Positions 45,517-57,726 of a stretch of DNA of 64,000 nucleotides are shown piece by piece. The stretch is from contig JAYKXP010000133.1 in assembly GCA_037176845.1 (NCBI GenBank), positions 1 to 64,000 on the forward strand, given 5' to 3'. The notes beneath the pieces were generated by a model. That model was not told the DNA's origin, did no database searches, and saw nothing but the letters and a program-made list of their open reading frames with translations. The number at the start of each line of letters is the position of its first letter. Within the stretch, counting starts at the first letter, position 1. Both the position numbers and the translations under genes were made by a program. Source of the stretch: Paramarasmius palmivorus (Eukaryota > Basidiomycota > Agaricomycetes > Agaricales > Marasmiaceae).

Positions 45517-47070
45517 ATGTCTGCATTCAAAATCGCCGTGTCAAACGATGCTCTCGATCTCTTGAAAAAGAAACTCGAGCTCGTCCGTCTTCCAGACGAA
45601 ATCGATGGCGCAGGATGGGACTATGGTGCACCTTTGGCAGATATTCGTAGGCTGATTGCGCGATGGAAGGATGGTTACGACTGGAGAAATCAAGAGAAGA
45701 TCCTTAACGAGGAACTACCTCAGTTTACGAGGGACATCGAAGTCGAAGGCTTTGGAACTCTGAACATTCACTACGTGTACAAGAAGAGCGAAGTACCAAA
45801 CGCAATCCCATTACTATTTGTTCATGGATGTGCGTGACGCCCATCTCTGTGTTCCATTTCCTGGAATTGACCGTCTTTTATTAGGGCCTGGAAGCTTCCT
45901 GGAAGTGAGAAAGATCCTGCCATTGCTGACGGCCAATGTACCCGGTCAACCAAGTTTCCATGTTGTCACGTTCAGTCTTCCTGGTACAGGCTTCTCGGAA
46001 GGAGTGAGGAAGAAGAGCTTCGAGTTGCCGCAATACGCCGAGGTTTGCTTCTTTGTCTCATTCCTAATGCACACTACTTAGCTGATTCCTCATTACAGAT
46101 TGGACACAAGCTGATGCTGGCGCTAGGATATACAGAATACGGTATATGCAATTCTACCTTTTGGTGGTATCCCTCTCACGTAGACTGTCATTCCAGTAAC
46201 CCAAGGCGGTGACTGGGGTAGCGCGGTATAGTCCTTCAGCGTTTTTGCAGACCTTCGGCTCATGATACCTTGGTAGATCACCCGATTTATGTCCGTCGAT
46301 TATGGTGGAGCACATATCAAGGCTTGGCATACCAACGCGCCTATGTATAATCGCTGCTACACGTTACTTTCGCCTTTATTGACTAGTTGCATTCTAGGGC
46401 CTTTATCCCTCCAGAAGGCGACGACCCATCGAAGTATAGACCACAGGATCTCAAAAGGCTTGAACGCAAGCAATGGTTCCAACAGAAGAGTTCCGGATAC
46501 TTCCAAGAACAATCCACGCAACCCCAGACAATCGGCTATAGCTTAGCTGACTCACCAGTTGGGCTCCTTGCGTGGATCTACGAGAAGCTGGTGACATGGA
46601 CTGATGCTTATTCCTGGGATGACGATGAACGTGCGGCGGTTTTCTTGCTGCACAGAATGAATGGAATGGCTAATATGTGTTACCATAGTTTTAACTTGGA
46701 TCTCCATCTACTGGTTCTCCCGGGCAGGACCAGCTGCGTCTGTCAGGATATACTATGAAGTTACGAAGGCTCGTGGCTTTGGTTCAGGTTCTAACCCGAC
46801 TATTCCTACCGGATACTCGTTTTTCGAGAAGGAACTCCTACTCAGTCCCAAGTCGTACGTAGCTCAGTGCTCGGTCATCATCCCTATTCTAAAGTTGGTC
46901 GTTCTAGCTGGTACGCCGACAAAAACATCGTCCTCCTCGAGGAACATGAACATGGCGGACATTTCGCTGCTCATGAGCAACCGGAGGCATTGGTAGCCGA
47001 TTTGAGGAAGATGTTTGGGAAGGGCGGGCCAGCGTATGGAGTTGTTCCTGGAAAGGATGGGTATGCCTAA
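45517..47070 (+). CDS. Epoxide hydrolase (EHN domain, alpha/beta hydrolase), 390 aa
   Basis: Eight exons (45517-45829, 45885-46042, 46099-46141, 46197-46225, 46277-46344, 46398-46630, 46689-46854, 46908-47070) sum to 1173 nt with no stop. Exon 4 is only 29 nt. The N-terminal EHN domain is [20 protein letters not shown] followed by [14 protein letters not shown]. The oxyanion HGWP is assembled across intron 1, the nucleophile elbow GGDWGS gives Asp177, the lid Tyr is in VRIYYEV (303/304), and the base is His355 in [11 protein letters not shown]. The length fits the family. The enzyme converts epoxides to trans-diols; fungal members serve detoxification or secondary metabolism. There is no signal peptide, so it is probably cytosolic. 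All catalytic positions are present, so it should be active. Confidence 0.92.
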
Positions 47071-47281
47071 GTATATTTGACACCGTGTATTCGTCGGATG
47101 ATCGAAGGGAATGCTTCGATATGAGAACATATTCAAAGTTCGTCATTACCAGACACTATCAGTCGTTACAAAGAAAGAGTGCAGAGGAAGAGATAGAAAC
47201 GCGGAAACTGTAACAGATATTGTGTATTCCAAATCGAGTAACCTTTGACCATTAATCTGAACCAGGTACTCCAAATATTGT

Positions 47282-47912
47282 CTAGAGGATGGAGATGGGA
47301 ACACATCCGATAGCAATAAGCCCGTTCTGCAAGTCACAGTGAACACATGTTCAACAAGATAAACCACGTAAACTTACAAAGTTGTTGTTAGAGCAGCACA
47401 CTGGTCTGGCAGAGCATTCGCCTTGGCCAATACCCAAAATTGTGACGGGAGTGCAGGTGATGCCCACGAGAACGCTGAGGTCTTGAACAACGACACCAAG
47501 GAACCCGAGAAGACCAGCCGCGGCAGGGCTACCAGCCTGTAATGCAAAGGTGAGCAATGGATATAATGATAAACCTGGCTCGATGAACGCACAGTTTCTA
47601 CAGTGTTGCAGCCTTAGAGACGACAAGGTAAGCGATGAGAGTAAACGAGACAACGAGCTGTGCTAACTTACATTGGACATCTCCGGTGTTGCACTGGTTA
47701 ACGGCGGTTTCAGTGGGGCCGGGCTACAATCGCAAGGTAAGCTCTGGCAGTCGCATCATTAGCTGATGAACACCTACAGCAGTGACCGTAACTGTAGTAG
47801 TAGCAGGAGGGTGTTCCCCGCCTCCTCCACCGCCGTTGGGGAAGGGTGTGGCGACCGCAAGAACGGAGAGAGTGAAGAAAATGTAGAGGATAACTTTGGA
47901 GATATTGAACAT
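47282..47912 (-). CDS. Class I hydrophobin, 136 aa
   Basis: Five exons (47912-47778, 47723-47672, 47612-47593, 47536-47378, 47326-47282) total 411 nt. The signal peptide is MFNISKVILYIFFTLSVLAV. It is followed by a Gly-rich and Thr-rich spacer and then the eight-cysteine pattern: QCNTGDVQCC, VGITCTP, GECSARPVCC and IGCVPI. The first spacing is C-x6-CC, as in class I members. The protein is secreted and self-assembles into an amphipathic coat on hyphae and fruiting-body surfaces. Introns fall as in the two other hydrophobins of this window. For intron 3 I chose the GTGCGT donor (56 nt) over a 38-nt alternative. Confidence 0.93.
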
Positions 47913-47957
47913 TGTGTATGAGATAGAAGAGAGCTGATTCCGGGGCTGGGATTGCTG

Positions 47958-47963
47958 CTTATA
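47958..47963 (-). promoter_or_regulatory. TATA-like box of the hydrophobin gene
   Basis: TATAAG on the minus strand, 46 bp above the start codon. Confidence 0.45.
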
Positions 47964-49612
47964 GAGTTAGCCAGCCTTTGCTCCTGGTTTTATACCTCTC
48001 CGTCCCCTGTGTCGTCATCGTCCATACTTGAATCGATGAAGGGAGTTGTGTGCAGGCCAAGGGTAGTACAACTGCGAGTTGTGGAGCGGGAGAACATTTT
48101 TTCAATGCTTCTCGGAGATATCACTAGAGGTTGAAGGATTGACATTCAGCGTTTATGGGACAAGAACATAATTAAGACATAGCAGGCGGCAAACTTACAT
48201 CTCCGACCTACGTGTGTCCCAGGGACAGGCACTGTAAATTGAGTTGAGCACTTTGTGCAATCACGCCGCTGACGTCGAGGAAGGGAGAAATTCCGGGTCT
48301 GGAGGAAAATGATTTGAGTTTCCGGAGCAATTGCCAGGTGAGTCCTCGAGGTCATACCGCGCTCCGATTATCCTTGCTACCAGATGGTGATATTGAAGTA
48401 TTCAATAGGGCACAGACCATGCACCAAGACTAGAGGACCTCGGCGAATATCATCCAGTTAGTGCGCTACAAGGGCGGTAACACCGAACGAGCGGACCAGC
48501 GTCACGAACCTTGTTATTGACATCATTGAATAGCATCCAAGCTTTCTCACTATGGCCAGGTGAGAGAAAAATGCTCTAAGCTGTTGATGTGAGTCAGTCT
48601 TTTACAGGTTCATATAATTGACGGCGTACATCGTCACGTCCCTGATAGCTCTCATGTCACCCCTCATCCCTGCGCCATACAGCTTCGGATGTTGTGCTTT
48701 GCAGACAGAACCGGATAGCGGCATAATCTATGCGTGTTTTGGAACATCCTACCGATAAACAGTGTCAGATTTACAAGCAGAGGAAAAAGAGAAAACATAG
48801 TTAAAGTTTGAAACGTAAAACTCACCTTGAGTTTATCTACAGGGAGCCCATCGGGTGACCTTCTTCACCAGCCTCGGGGGTACATTTCCTCATTTCCCAG
48901 CGGTTTTGAGTCTTTCCAAGAGCACTCGGTCCTTCAAGCGACGTTGCCGACCAAAGGTACATCGGGAATGAAAAGGGCAAGATACTCAGCACTGCATAGA
49001 CGTCCACGCCCTAGCGTGCGATCATTCACTCCTGAGGATAACTATAGAAAAGAGCGTCGCTGCTAAAGAAATACAAGGTATCAATTGCAAGGAACACAGC
49101 TATTGAATTTACCCACTTACTAAACGACACCAGCCGTCTCTCATCGGAGAGATACTCCCCATCCCCAGATCATGTGTCATGAATATCTACATGTATCGAC
49201 GCCCACATAGAAGAAAACGAGCTCAAGGAAAAAAATTTCATCGCGATGCTGGGAATCGAGACCACGATGAATCCGGAACGTTCCAGGCTCGGTCTGGATT
49301 ACATAAAACAGTCACATGTCTAACTCTATTTAGGGCAGGTTCGATGAATCAACCCAAAATCAACCGGGCCCCGGCACACAAAAGCATTATGTAGAAGCCT
49401 TTGACGAAAGGGCTAGAAATATCTTCAGGTATTCCACGGGCTTCTTGCTACCAGGCTCAAGCTATTAAACTAAGTTCGCGTATCTAGTGTCCCGCCGGAA
49501 ATGGATATTGCACTGAATGTTCCCACACTGCACATCTCATCTCGTTGCCATCACCTTCTTCAACGGGCCACATGGAATCCGCATCGATCGAGCTAAATAA
49601 AGTCGCGATGAC
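47964..49612. other. Gene-poor spacer
   Basis: About 1.65 kb in which no ORF has recognisable content. Short plus ORFs at 48827-49066 and 49179-49394 look random. Confidence 0.45.
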
Positions 49613-49620
49613 TATAAAAG
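49613..49620 (+). promoter_or_regulatory. TATA box of the first PI-PLC-like gene
   Basis: TATAAAAG, 52 bp above the ATG. Confidence 0.65.
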
Positions 49621-49671
49621 CTTGCCATTATAATCCCCTGCTGCTTTCACAAGCTTCCAGCGTCTGACACC

Positions 49672-51093
49672 ATGCGTTTCCTCCTTGTACTCAGTCTCGC
49701 AGCTTGTTTGTGTGTCGTTGTAGCTCTTCCTCGGAAACGGTACAAGTCATATTCGCTTCGTCTGTGTTTGCATTATCTAAGAAATTGCTACAGGGCGACT
49801 GTCTGCAATGGGCATGCCGAGCTGTGCAATCGCAGCTACGGAAACACCACCTTCTTGGGATCGCATGACTCCTTCGCTTTCAGCAAGGATCCATTGGCGT
49901 GTAAGCTCCTTCCTAAGTAGATGATAGCATATAAAGCTCACTTATATATTACTCTGTAGTGGCCAGGGATCAAGAGGTCGACATACCAACTCAACTGAGT
50001 CTCGGCGTTAGGTTCCTTCAAGCGCAGTCTCATGAGTACGTTTCTTCGTCGACCAAGATGAGCCAAACCTCAAACAGCTCTTGAGCTAGAAAGGATGGGA
50101 ATATTCACTTTTGTCACACCAGTACGTCACAACCGCGCGAAAATTGATCCACGACGCTCAATATCACTTCCGTTCGTTAATTCAGGTTGTGTAAGTATGA
50201 AAGCACACATTTCCCAGCGATGCATCTCATCTGCCAATGGATAGGAACTGTTTGATGGAGGTACATCATTGTCCCTGGCGCCAAAAACTGAACTGAGTAC
50301 CTGCCGTAGGTCTCGTCGTGGATTACCTCAAGAAAGTGAAAACATTTCTCGACGCAAACCCCAACGAAGTCCTCACCCTTCTCTTCACGAATCCCGAAGG
50401 CCTATCTCTAACAAATGTATGGAAGCCGGCCTTCGATGACTCTGGTACGTATGAGCATATCTCGACCTTGTGTCTCAACGCGTTACTCAATAATGCACCA
50501 TTAGGTATCACTCCACTTGCATATGTTCCACCCACGCAACCCATGAAACGTGCGGACTGGCCTACATTAGGCGAGCTCATTGATGCGGGCAAACGTGTCA
50601 TCGTCTTCCTTGATGCAGGCGCTGATGGAAGTGTGAATTTCATTCTTCCAGAGTTCTCGATGGTGTGTGCTTGTGCTCTTCGTTCAGGAACCGAAATTGA
50701 TTGCTTCTATGATGTATTTGTAGCTCTGGGAACCGCCATTCAGCTCGACAGATCCCAATTTCCCTTGTAAAGTGGACAGGATCGATGGCCCTTTGTCACC
50801 TGAGGATCATTTGCACATGCTGAACCATAACCTCAATATCAATATCATTCCCATTGGAGACGGAGTGTTGATTAGCGACAGAGAAGATGCCCCGACGACG
50901 AATGGTGTACCTTCGTAAGTCATCCGAGGCTACTTATTCCAGGAGCCTCATTCATATTTACCATAGGATCCTTTCAAATGCAAATGGTTGTGCACCTTTC
51001 GCCGGAGGCCGAGCTCCGAACTTTGTGATGTTGGACTATGTGAATGTCGGAGAAGGTCTAAAGGCCGTGGATATGTTAAATGGCTTTGCATAA
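49672..51093 (+). CDS. PL1: secreted PI-PLC X-domain-like phosphodiesterase, 304 aa, with a 5-nt micro-exon
   Basis: Ten exons: 49672-49739, 49794-49900, 49960-50035, 50090-50121, 50186-50190, 50245-50260, 50310-50444, 50505-50662, 50724-50914 and 50967-51093, total 915 nt, no stop. Signal peptide MRFLLVLSLAACLCVVVA. Domain landmarks: CNGHAELCNRSYGN, GSHDSF with His47, QLSLGVRFLQAQSHE, HFCHTSC with His93, LDANPNEVLTLLFTNPEG, DWPTLGELIDAGKRVIVFLD, and a C-terminal NFVMLDYVNVGEG. The two His are the acid/base pair of PI-PLC TIM barrels, and no Ca-binding EF or C2 part is present. Exon 5 (GTTGT) supplies Cys96 and part of Ser95, and without it the frame is lost. Substrate unknown, perhaps phosphoinositide or a related phosphodiester outside the cell. 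Confidence 0.9.
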
Positions 51094-51456
51094 TGATTGT
51101 CCGCTCTTCGATATCGACGAGTAATGAATTAATCCTGATCGAAAGGCCTGCGCTAACGCGATTGATGTATGACCACTGGCACATCCTAGTAACCACGACG
51201 GTAACCATTTCTAGCCTTTACCTGATTACGTTCCTCGTTATTATGCTACAGAGTCCTACTATAATACATCGCTGTCGTTAACTCATCACAAATCATAAAG
51301 TCGTAACTTCGTGAAAGTCATAAAAAAACTGAAAACTCCAACAGACTAAGAATGAATGCTGCTATCTCCGGGCGCGATCTCCATCTTTCTCTGGTTAAAG
51401 CGGCATTACTCTCCCCGCCATTCGCAGGCGTAGAGCTGGGTCTGCCGTATCTGTGA
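51094..51456. other. Convergent spacer between PL1 and PL2
   Basis: The 3' regions of two converging genes. No ORF of interest. Confidence 0.5.
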
Positions 51457-52903
51457 TCAGTTTTCATGCCGCGAAAAGAAGAAATGCGATACTAACGGCG
51501 AACCAATACCATTTAGTATATCTGCAGCCAGAAACGCCTCTCCGTCGTCGACCCAATCCAAGAGAATGAAATTGGGATTTCTCCCTAACGCAAGCGGTGC
51601 GCAGCCCTTCACATTATCCATGATCCTACAGGCCGATGTTGTTCGTCAGTCCACAGTAAAGGCAGACTATGGAAGCCACTGACGACTGTATACTGTTCGT
51701 AGTTTCCGCTTCAAACACGTTCGGTATGATAATGCCTCCGCCGCCAGGTAACGGGAACACGTTGGTGTTCAAAGAATGGTTGATCATGTACATGTGAAGA
51801 ATAGGCAAAAGAGGTCCCTCAATTCGGTCTATTGAGCATGGGAAAGTGGAATCTGTGACACTGAAGGGCGTTTCCCATACCTACAAATCTAGATCAGATA
51901 TTCGTAGCAAAGAAGTCCATAGAAGGTATACGCACCATCTGGAATTCTGGTAAGATAAAAGGAACCTCGGTCGTGTTCGCTCCGTTGTCCAGAAACACGA
52001 CAAGTCGCTTTCCGGCTTCGATCATCTCTCCCAGAGTAGGCCAATCATCTATTGCAAGCGGAACCTGATCCGGAATAAAAGCGAATTGTGTGAGGCCTGT
52101 CGGAGCGAGTAGTACTAAGTCAAAACGCATTTCGTGGACGTAAGCGAATAGTACGCACCAACGTCATTAAATATCGGCTCCCATACATCCTTCACCGACT
52201 GTTCTTCAGGATTTGTGAATATAAAAGTCAAAACTTCGGTTGGATGAGTGTCGAGGAAGAGTTTGACCTCTTTGAGGTAGTTTTCAACAGTTCCACCATC
52301 GAACAGCGACTACAAGAGGCATGAGCGTGAGAGAAGCTGGATGCATCCACCGGCAAACGTACGCAGCCTATGAGAAGAATATGCACTTCAGCTTCAAAAT
52401 CAGAAGGTGGAGGATGTTATTTAACTCACTAGTATGACAGAAGTGCAACTCCCCGTCCTTCCTTGATGGATAACAAAGCTGTTAGCAGAGATGCGGAACA
52501 CGATAGGCACACAAGACACACATATGCGACTGTGCCTGTAAGAGTCTGACTCCCAAATCTAATTGTTGGGTAATGTTTACCCTTTGGTCCCTCGAGACTG
52601 CAGTATCTCGCGTCATGAGTGTAGGCTCGAGGTTTTAAAGTCTGAGACGTACCAGCCAGCGGATCTTCACTGAAGGCAAACGAATCGTGTGCACCGATAA
52701 ACGTGATGTTGGAATATCTTCTTGTGCAAAATTCACCATGTCCGTTGCATACCGATGGCCTATATTATCAGCATCCTTCGAATCGTGAGTAATCTTGTGT
52801 TCAGGTCTTAGCCATACTGTTCTCTGGACCAAAGAGGCCAGCCTGCGGTTGGATATGTCCAAAACGAGAGTAAAAAGAGAGACAGGAAGGAGGGAAAGAG
52901 CAT
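51457..52903 (-). CDS. PL2: PI-PLC X-domain-like phosphodiesterase, 327 aa, with a 5-nt micro-exon
   Basis: Nine exons: 52903-52818, 52759-52653, 52597-52522, 52461-52430, 52367-52363, 52309-52159, 52096-51936, 51880-51684 and 51625-51457, total 984 nt. Exons 2, 3 and 4 have the same lengths (107, 76, 32) as in PL1. Exon 6 (151 nt) equals the sum of PL1 exons 6 and 7, so PL1 has one extra intron. The start at 52903 gives a hydrophobic signal sequence (MLFPSFLSLFLLSF). His53 (GAHDSF) and His99 (HFCHTSC) are conserved. The micro-exon is GCTGC. C-terminal landmark: NFILLDWVDDGEAFLAADIL. The tail is about 17 residues longer than in PL1. Confidence 0.87.
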
Positions 52904-53388
52904 GGAGAAAGAGGGAGCGGAGGAGAAAGATGTATGTACACCACGTATTCGTGGATATATTGACATTTGTCATGCTCCGTGGAGAAGAACAACCCTCGAG
53001 GAAGCTTTTTTGGCCATGAGAGGCATCATGATGGACCACATGACGACGCATCGAATTAGCCTGATTAAATCAACTCTCGATATGTAGTGCTGGTGATTGC
53101 ACGACCTTCCGGATGTCCAAGAGACCGTTATCGGATCAATACCTGGCTTAGGCTTGCGCTCGTCAGCGTAATGATTATGGTGGGAAGGAACAAGAAACGG
53201 AACCTTGGGAAAATTTTGCCCGAACAATAATGTGGACGCTTAAGCCAGTTACGTTAGTATCATGATGACTGCCGCCACCGGCACGACTCGGGTATCAGTA
53301 ATACTAACAGTTAGTGTCTTCAAACCACTCAATTGCCTCGTTCAACGTGCAACAGTATACACTCTACTTTCTTCTTTCATTAGAGTCA
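52904..53388. other. Spacer between PL2 and PL3
   Basis: Promoter side of PL2 and 3' side of PL3. Small ORFs here are shadows of low-complexity A/G-rich sequence. Confidence 0.4.
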
Positions 53389-54787
53389 TCAAAGTCCATT
53401 CAGCCTGTTTCCTGCATCAAAGCCTTCCCCAATGTCCACCCAATCTAGAAGAACAAACGTTGGCTTCTTCCCTACGCCATCGAGTTTCGCACATCCATCT
53501 GCATGCTTGGTAATTCTACCGATAGAGTTAGTATCATCAGGCGACGCAGGCGTTTAGTAGACTCCTCACGATGCGATGGAATTGGTTTCGTCTGCCCTCA
53601 CAAAGTCAGGAACAATAACACCTTCATCTGCGATGTCCTCCAGTTTATCACCTAATCCAAATGGTAGCTTCGGGAGCTCCGGCACAAGGTTTACGTTGAG
53701 CGAGTGATTGATCATGTACATGTGGTCCGCGGTGTTGAGGGGAGTTTCATCAATGCGGTCAATCTTGCAGGGGAAGTTTTCGTCGGTGACGCTAAAGGGA
53801 GTTTCCCAGATCTAGTGGTTTACCTCAGCTCCTTAGACCGGCGCATATAGAAGGAGATAAGGCGTACCATCTTGAACTCTGGAAGTATGAAATCAACCTT
53901 AGAGACATCCGCCTCAGCGTCCATAAACACAACCAGCCTTTTCCCAGTTTCGATTAGATTTCCTAGCGTTGGCCATTCGCTAGCCTTCAAGGCTTCGGTC
54001 TTGGGTGCAAAGGCAAACGGAGTGAGACCTGAACGTTTGTCAATAAGACGACACGTTCAGGACATAAATGACTACATACCACTCTTGTCGAAGATGGGCT
54101 TCCACACATCGCTCACGGAGTGGCCTTCAGGATTTGTGAGGATTAGAGTAAGAACTTCGTTCGGGTTTTCGTCGAGGAATTTCTTTACAATTCCGAAATA
54201 GTCCTCGACAGAGCCACCGTCAAATATATCCTTTCGGGAAGTCAGCTAGCCGTAGGCGAGAAGATAGAAACCAGCCTACACAGTCTGCGAATGGATAAAC
54301 AATGGTACACAGGAATGGGTCACGGACCACTCACTAGTATGGCAGAATTTCAAGACATCTTTATCCCTGTTACAAGGACCAGTTAACATCAACACAACAC
54401 AGAGCAGGGCATGCACGCACATGTGAGATTGCCCCTGCAACATCCTTGCGCCGAGCTTCAATTGTGTGGGCACATCCACCACTTGATTTCTACCGACTGA
54501 AGCGAAACTGAGTTTGTCATATCAGCCAAGAAAGCAAACAAACCATTGAGCGGATTCTTGCTGAAAGCGTAAGAGTTGTGTGCGCCAACGAATGTTACGT
54601 CCGAGAATTTGCGGTTGCAGAACTCGGCTTTGCCGTTACACTTCTCGGGTTTGGCTCTGCGGAACTGAAATCAGTGAACAGCACTAGACGGGCATGACCA
54701 AACATACTGTCGTTTTGAGTTGAAGGGAAGAGCATTGACAGAGGCGAGCGCAAGGGATAGAACAAATAGTTGGCGGAGAGAGACCAT
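53389..54787 (-). CDS. PL3: PI-PLC X-domain-like phosphodiesterase, 328 aa, with a 5-nt micro-exon
   Basis: Nine exons: 54787-54708, 54656-54544, 54496-54421, 54366-54335, 54284-54280, 54230-54080, 54028-53868, 53811-53570 and 53515-53389, total 987 nt. Signal peptide MVSLRQLFVLSLALASVNA. Landmarks: CNGKAEFCNRKFSD, GAHNSYAF (His53), KFCHTNC (His99), DGGSVEDYFGIVKKFL, WPTLGNLIETGKRLVVFMD and TFVLLDWVDIGEGFDAG. The micro-exon is ACTGT and restores Asn101-Cys102. The intron map is the same as in PL2. An insertion of about 15 residues rich in Leu/Pro/Lys lies before the last intron. The gene is transcribed in the same direction as PL2, 485 bp apart, suggesting tandem duplication. Confidence 0.9.
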
Positions 54788-55891
54788 GTTCTCGTAAGGA
54801 ATGGATTGTTAGTGATAGTAGAATTAACCAAAATAATCGACAGTGCGAAAGAGAACGGGAAATCCGCGACCGGCGACAGACGAATGAAGAAAAAGTAGAG
54901 GTGGTGGAAGAAGAATGAAGATACATACAATAGTTGCAGTCCAGGTTTTATGCATCGAGACTGATTGATGATTACCAGGACGGTTTTGAGTTGTTCCTGG
55001 GTGTCATGATGCGGTGACCGCGTTTCATCAAGATCATATAATAAAGCATCATCTCGTGTTTAGATGAGGCCTCCGAGCTGAACTACAAGGCCGGAAGATC
55101 CTCATTCCTGTACATCCTGCCGATGGCGGTGCTGACTTCGATCCCTTGAGCTTTGGACTTGCTGCGCTCTGCTGCCTAGGTTGAACCTCGTTAACTGCTT
55201 GAGGCCGTGTCACGTAGCATTAATGTGTTGTCGTTGCCTGTAAAGATGGATCGTCATGACCAAAAATGTGATAGTCATGTATAGCTATGTTGAAAACGGC
55301 GGATCACTGTGCTCGACTAATGAACGCGTTGTTTATCTTGGCAAAGGGGGCACGATAACAACCATCAACGTCGTCCATCTGGCAATGTTTGGATCCCCGC
55401 CTGTGAATTTCCAAAACCCATCGTCTAGGCTATTGCATTCCAAGCTCTTGAAACAGTCAATACAGGCCTGGAGATTGCGTAGGGACCGTCGAGGCCCAGG
55501 GGTAAAAAGCTTTGGGAACGTTTCTAGATCTAATCCCAAAGTCGGAGTTTGGCTTTCAAGCTCAGATTCTAACATTGCTCCAAGGTTGTCACTTCAAAGG
55601 CCTAACCGAAGATGAGCGAATTAGTGCTTATACACCCGGCACCGAAAGATAAAGACAGACCATGAAACTATCTGTGTTCCATAAATATCTGGGAATGTCC
55701 TCAGACTGAGGGGGAAAGATTAGAGTGTCAGAAAGACGATGAAGGCGGAGGACAAGTCTCAATGTGCTTACGTGGAGGTCTAATAAATCGCTTAGCGCCC
55801 ATTAAGCGCCGATTGAGTGGAAAGACGCAACCGAGTAAGATTATACGGAAATTATAAGATACATTGATAACAAGAACACCATACAAGCGTA
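54788..55891. other. Spacer between PL3 and the F-box gene
   Basis: No recognised gene. ORFs on opposite strands at 55256-55615 (+, 119 aa) and 55333-55575 (-, 80 aa) overlap each other and neither shows a family. Confidence 0.4.
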
Positions 55892-57726
55892 TCAACGAAA
55901 CAAAACATTGCAAGAATGCGTTTTTTTGACAGCATTTTGGAGCGCCGTCGTTAGAAGGATATCTTTGCGGCGAATATAGACTGTCATCGACCATTGTGAA
56001 CATTTGAGCTTCTCCGAAGCTGTTACAATGTCGGCAAAGCCCTGCACATACGTATCATATAGCGCAACCAACTCGAGTTTCTTTTTTTCCTCCAAGTTGG
56101 GCGGCGTGCGATCCGGCATTGTCAGTATGAGAGCGAGCTTTTCACAGCGCGTCTCTGGGCGAACAAGAGCCATGGTAAGTAGTCTGAGGCTCTGGACGCT
56201 CGTATCACCGTCGGATCGGTTGCGGAAAGATAAATGGAGGGTCAAGGTCTTCAGAGTAGCAGCGGTATGAAACAGGAGCATCCCGAGTTCGGCGACCTCT
56301 TCTGCGAGGGGACAGCGAAGATCTAGGCTGTGGAGTTTCGCACAAGACCTCCTGATCATCTCGTGCGTCGCTGCATATGAACCCTTCTGCGCACCAACAT
56401 CCAAACATACTTCTTTCAGATTGGGGAGTTCGAGGTGCTGGAAAAGATGGCCTTCGTTCCTAACCGTTGGATATACATTCAGGTACTCCAAGCGAACCAG
56501 GCTTTCGTTGACAATTCGGAGATCCCTGATCGAGTTCCTAATATCTAGAAACCCCGCCTTGATACGACATCGCGACATAGCGATACCTATCTTGAGAGCC
56601 AACAAAGATTCGTTTTGGTGAATAAAACCCCCTGCTTCCTTGATGCTACATTCATGTAATTGATGCCATGGCAGCGGCAACTTGTCCCAGAACAGACGAA
56701 CTAACCCCGAAATCTCCAACGAACGAAGCTTGGGTGCTTCACGAAATAGCTCGATGTTCTCCGCTGCCGGAATAGCCGATGGACTCATCTCGTCAATGAG
56801 TAAATGGAGAGCCTCCAGTCTCTGTAACTGTCCTCGTGGTATCTTTCCAAGGGCTCGGAGCAGGTGGAAACGGATCTCAAGCCTCAGGAGACGGCAATGG
56901 TTGGAATACATGAAGAGTGTGCTAAGCATGGCGAATTGGAGGTACGTTGCTATGTGATCCAATTGGGCGGCGTGTCCAGTACCAAATGTAGCGGCTTCTC
57001 CAAACCGAACAGTAACCTGCAATCCGGGACCGGAAGCAGGACGGGGTAGACCGCCATTCTCGTCCTTCAAACGATGAAGAGCGACGTGCAGCCATCTTCC
57101 TATCGTGTCCTGGGCATGGGGAACACGGATGCACGGACTCGCCGCCATAGCTTCGATGTCCTTGTTGTTGAGGTGAACATCAAGTGCTTGCCATAACTGT
57201 GTTTCGGCAATGTAACGCCATCTTTGGCAGACGCGGCAAATAAGCCATGGAAGAGCGTCGGGGTTTAGTGGGTTTTGGTTTGGAACATGTTTGGGGGAAC
57301 CGACGTTTGTGTCTCCTTGGGCGGAGAGGAAAATCTCTGAAAGAATTTCGGGAGGAAGAGAATGGACGTGGGCTGAGCTTGGGCGGTTTAGATGTATTTG
57401 AGCTGTATCTTGTTGCCAATGTAGGAGTGCTATAACATCGTCAAGGAATGTGAGCCGGCAAATACGACGAACTCGTCTCGAAAGGAGGACGATGGCAGCA
57501 AGGTAACAAACAAAGAAAATCTGTTGAGCAAGGATCAGTTGTCTGAAAAGAAGCTCAATTGGAGTCCACTCACGACTGCACTGGGCATCTGCGGCAACAA
57601 CTCGAACCATGACGTGTCGAGCTCGCCCTGTGATACTGCTCTTTTCACTTGGTGTCCTGTGGTATGCGGTCGCCAGACAAACCCGACCATAGGAGAGTAG
57701 TGAAGAGGACTATGAGCCCGGCCCAT
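55892..57726 (-). CDS. F-box protein with leucine-rich C-terminal region, about 593 aa
   Basis: The F-box is VHSLPPEILSEIFLSA followed by WLICRVCQRWRYIAETQLWQ, a form seen in many agaricomycete F-box proteins. The rest consists of degenerate leucine-rich repeats (for example LRSLEISGLVRLFW, LEYLNVYPTVRN, LPNLKEVCLDVG, LHSLDLRCPLAEEVAELG). Exon 2 is 57520-55892. Exon 1 at 57726-57574 joins through a 53-nt intron in frame, total 1782 nt, but the N-terminal segment IFFVCYLAAIVLL is unusual for an F-box protein, so a shorter start inside exon 2 is possible. The expected role is substrate recognition in an SCF ubiquitin ligase; the substrate is unknown. Confidence 0.8.

Noticed and set aside
47537..47574. 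A 38-nt third intron in the hydrophobin gene
   Set aside because: A GTGCGT donor 18 bases upstream gives a 56-nt intron, the usual length here, and a better alignment after QCCNTV.
55256..55615. 119-aa plus ORF and the opposing 80-aa minus ORF
   Set aside because: They overlap on opposite strands, and neither has a recognisable domain, intron partner or promoter.
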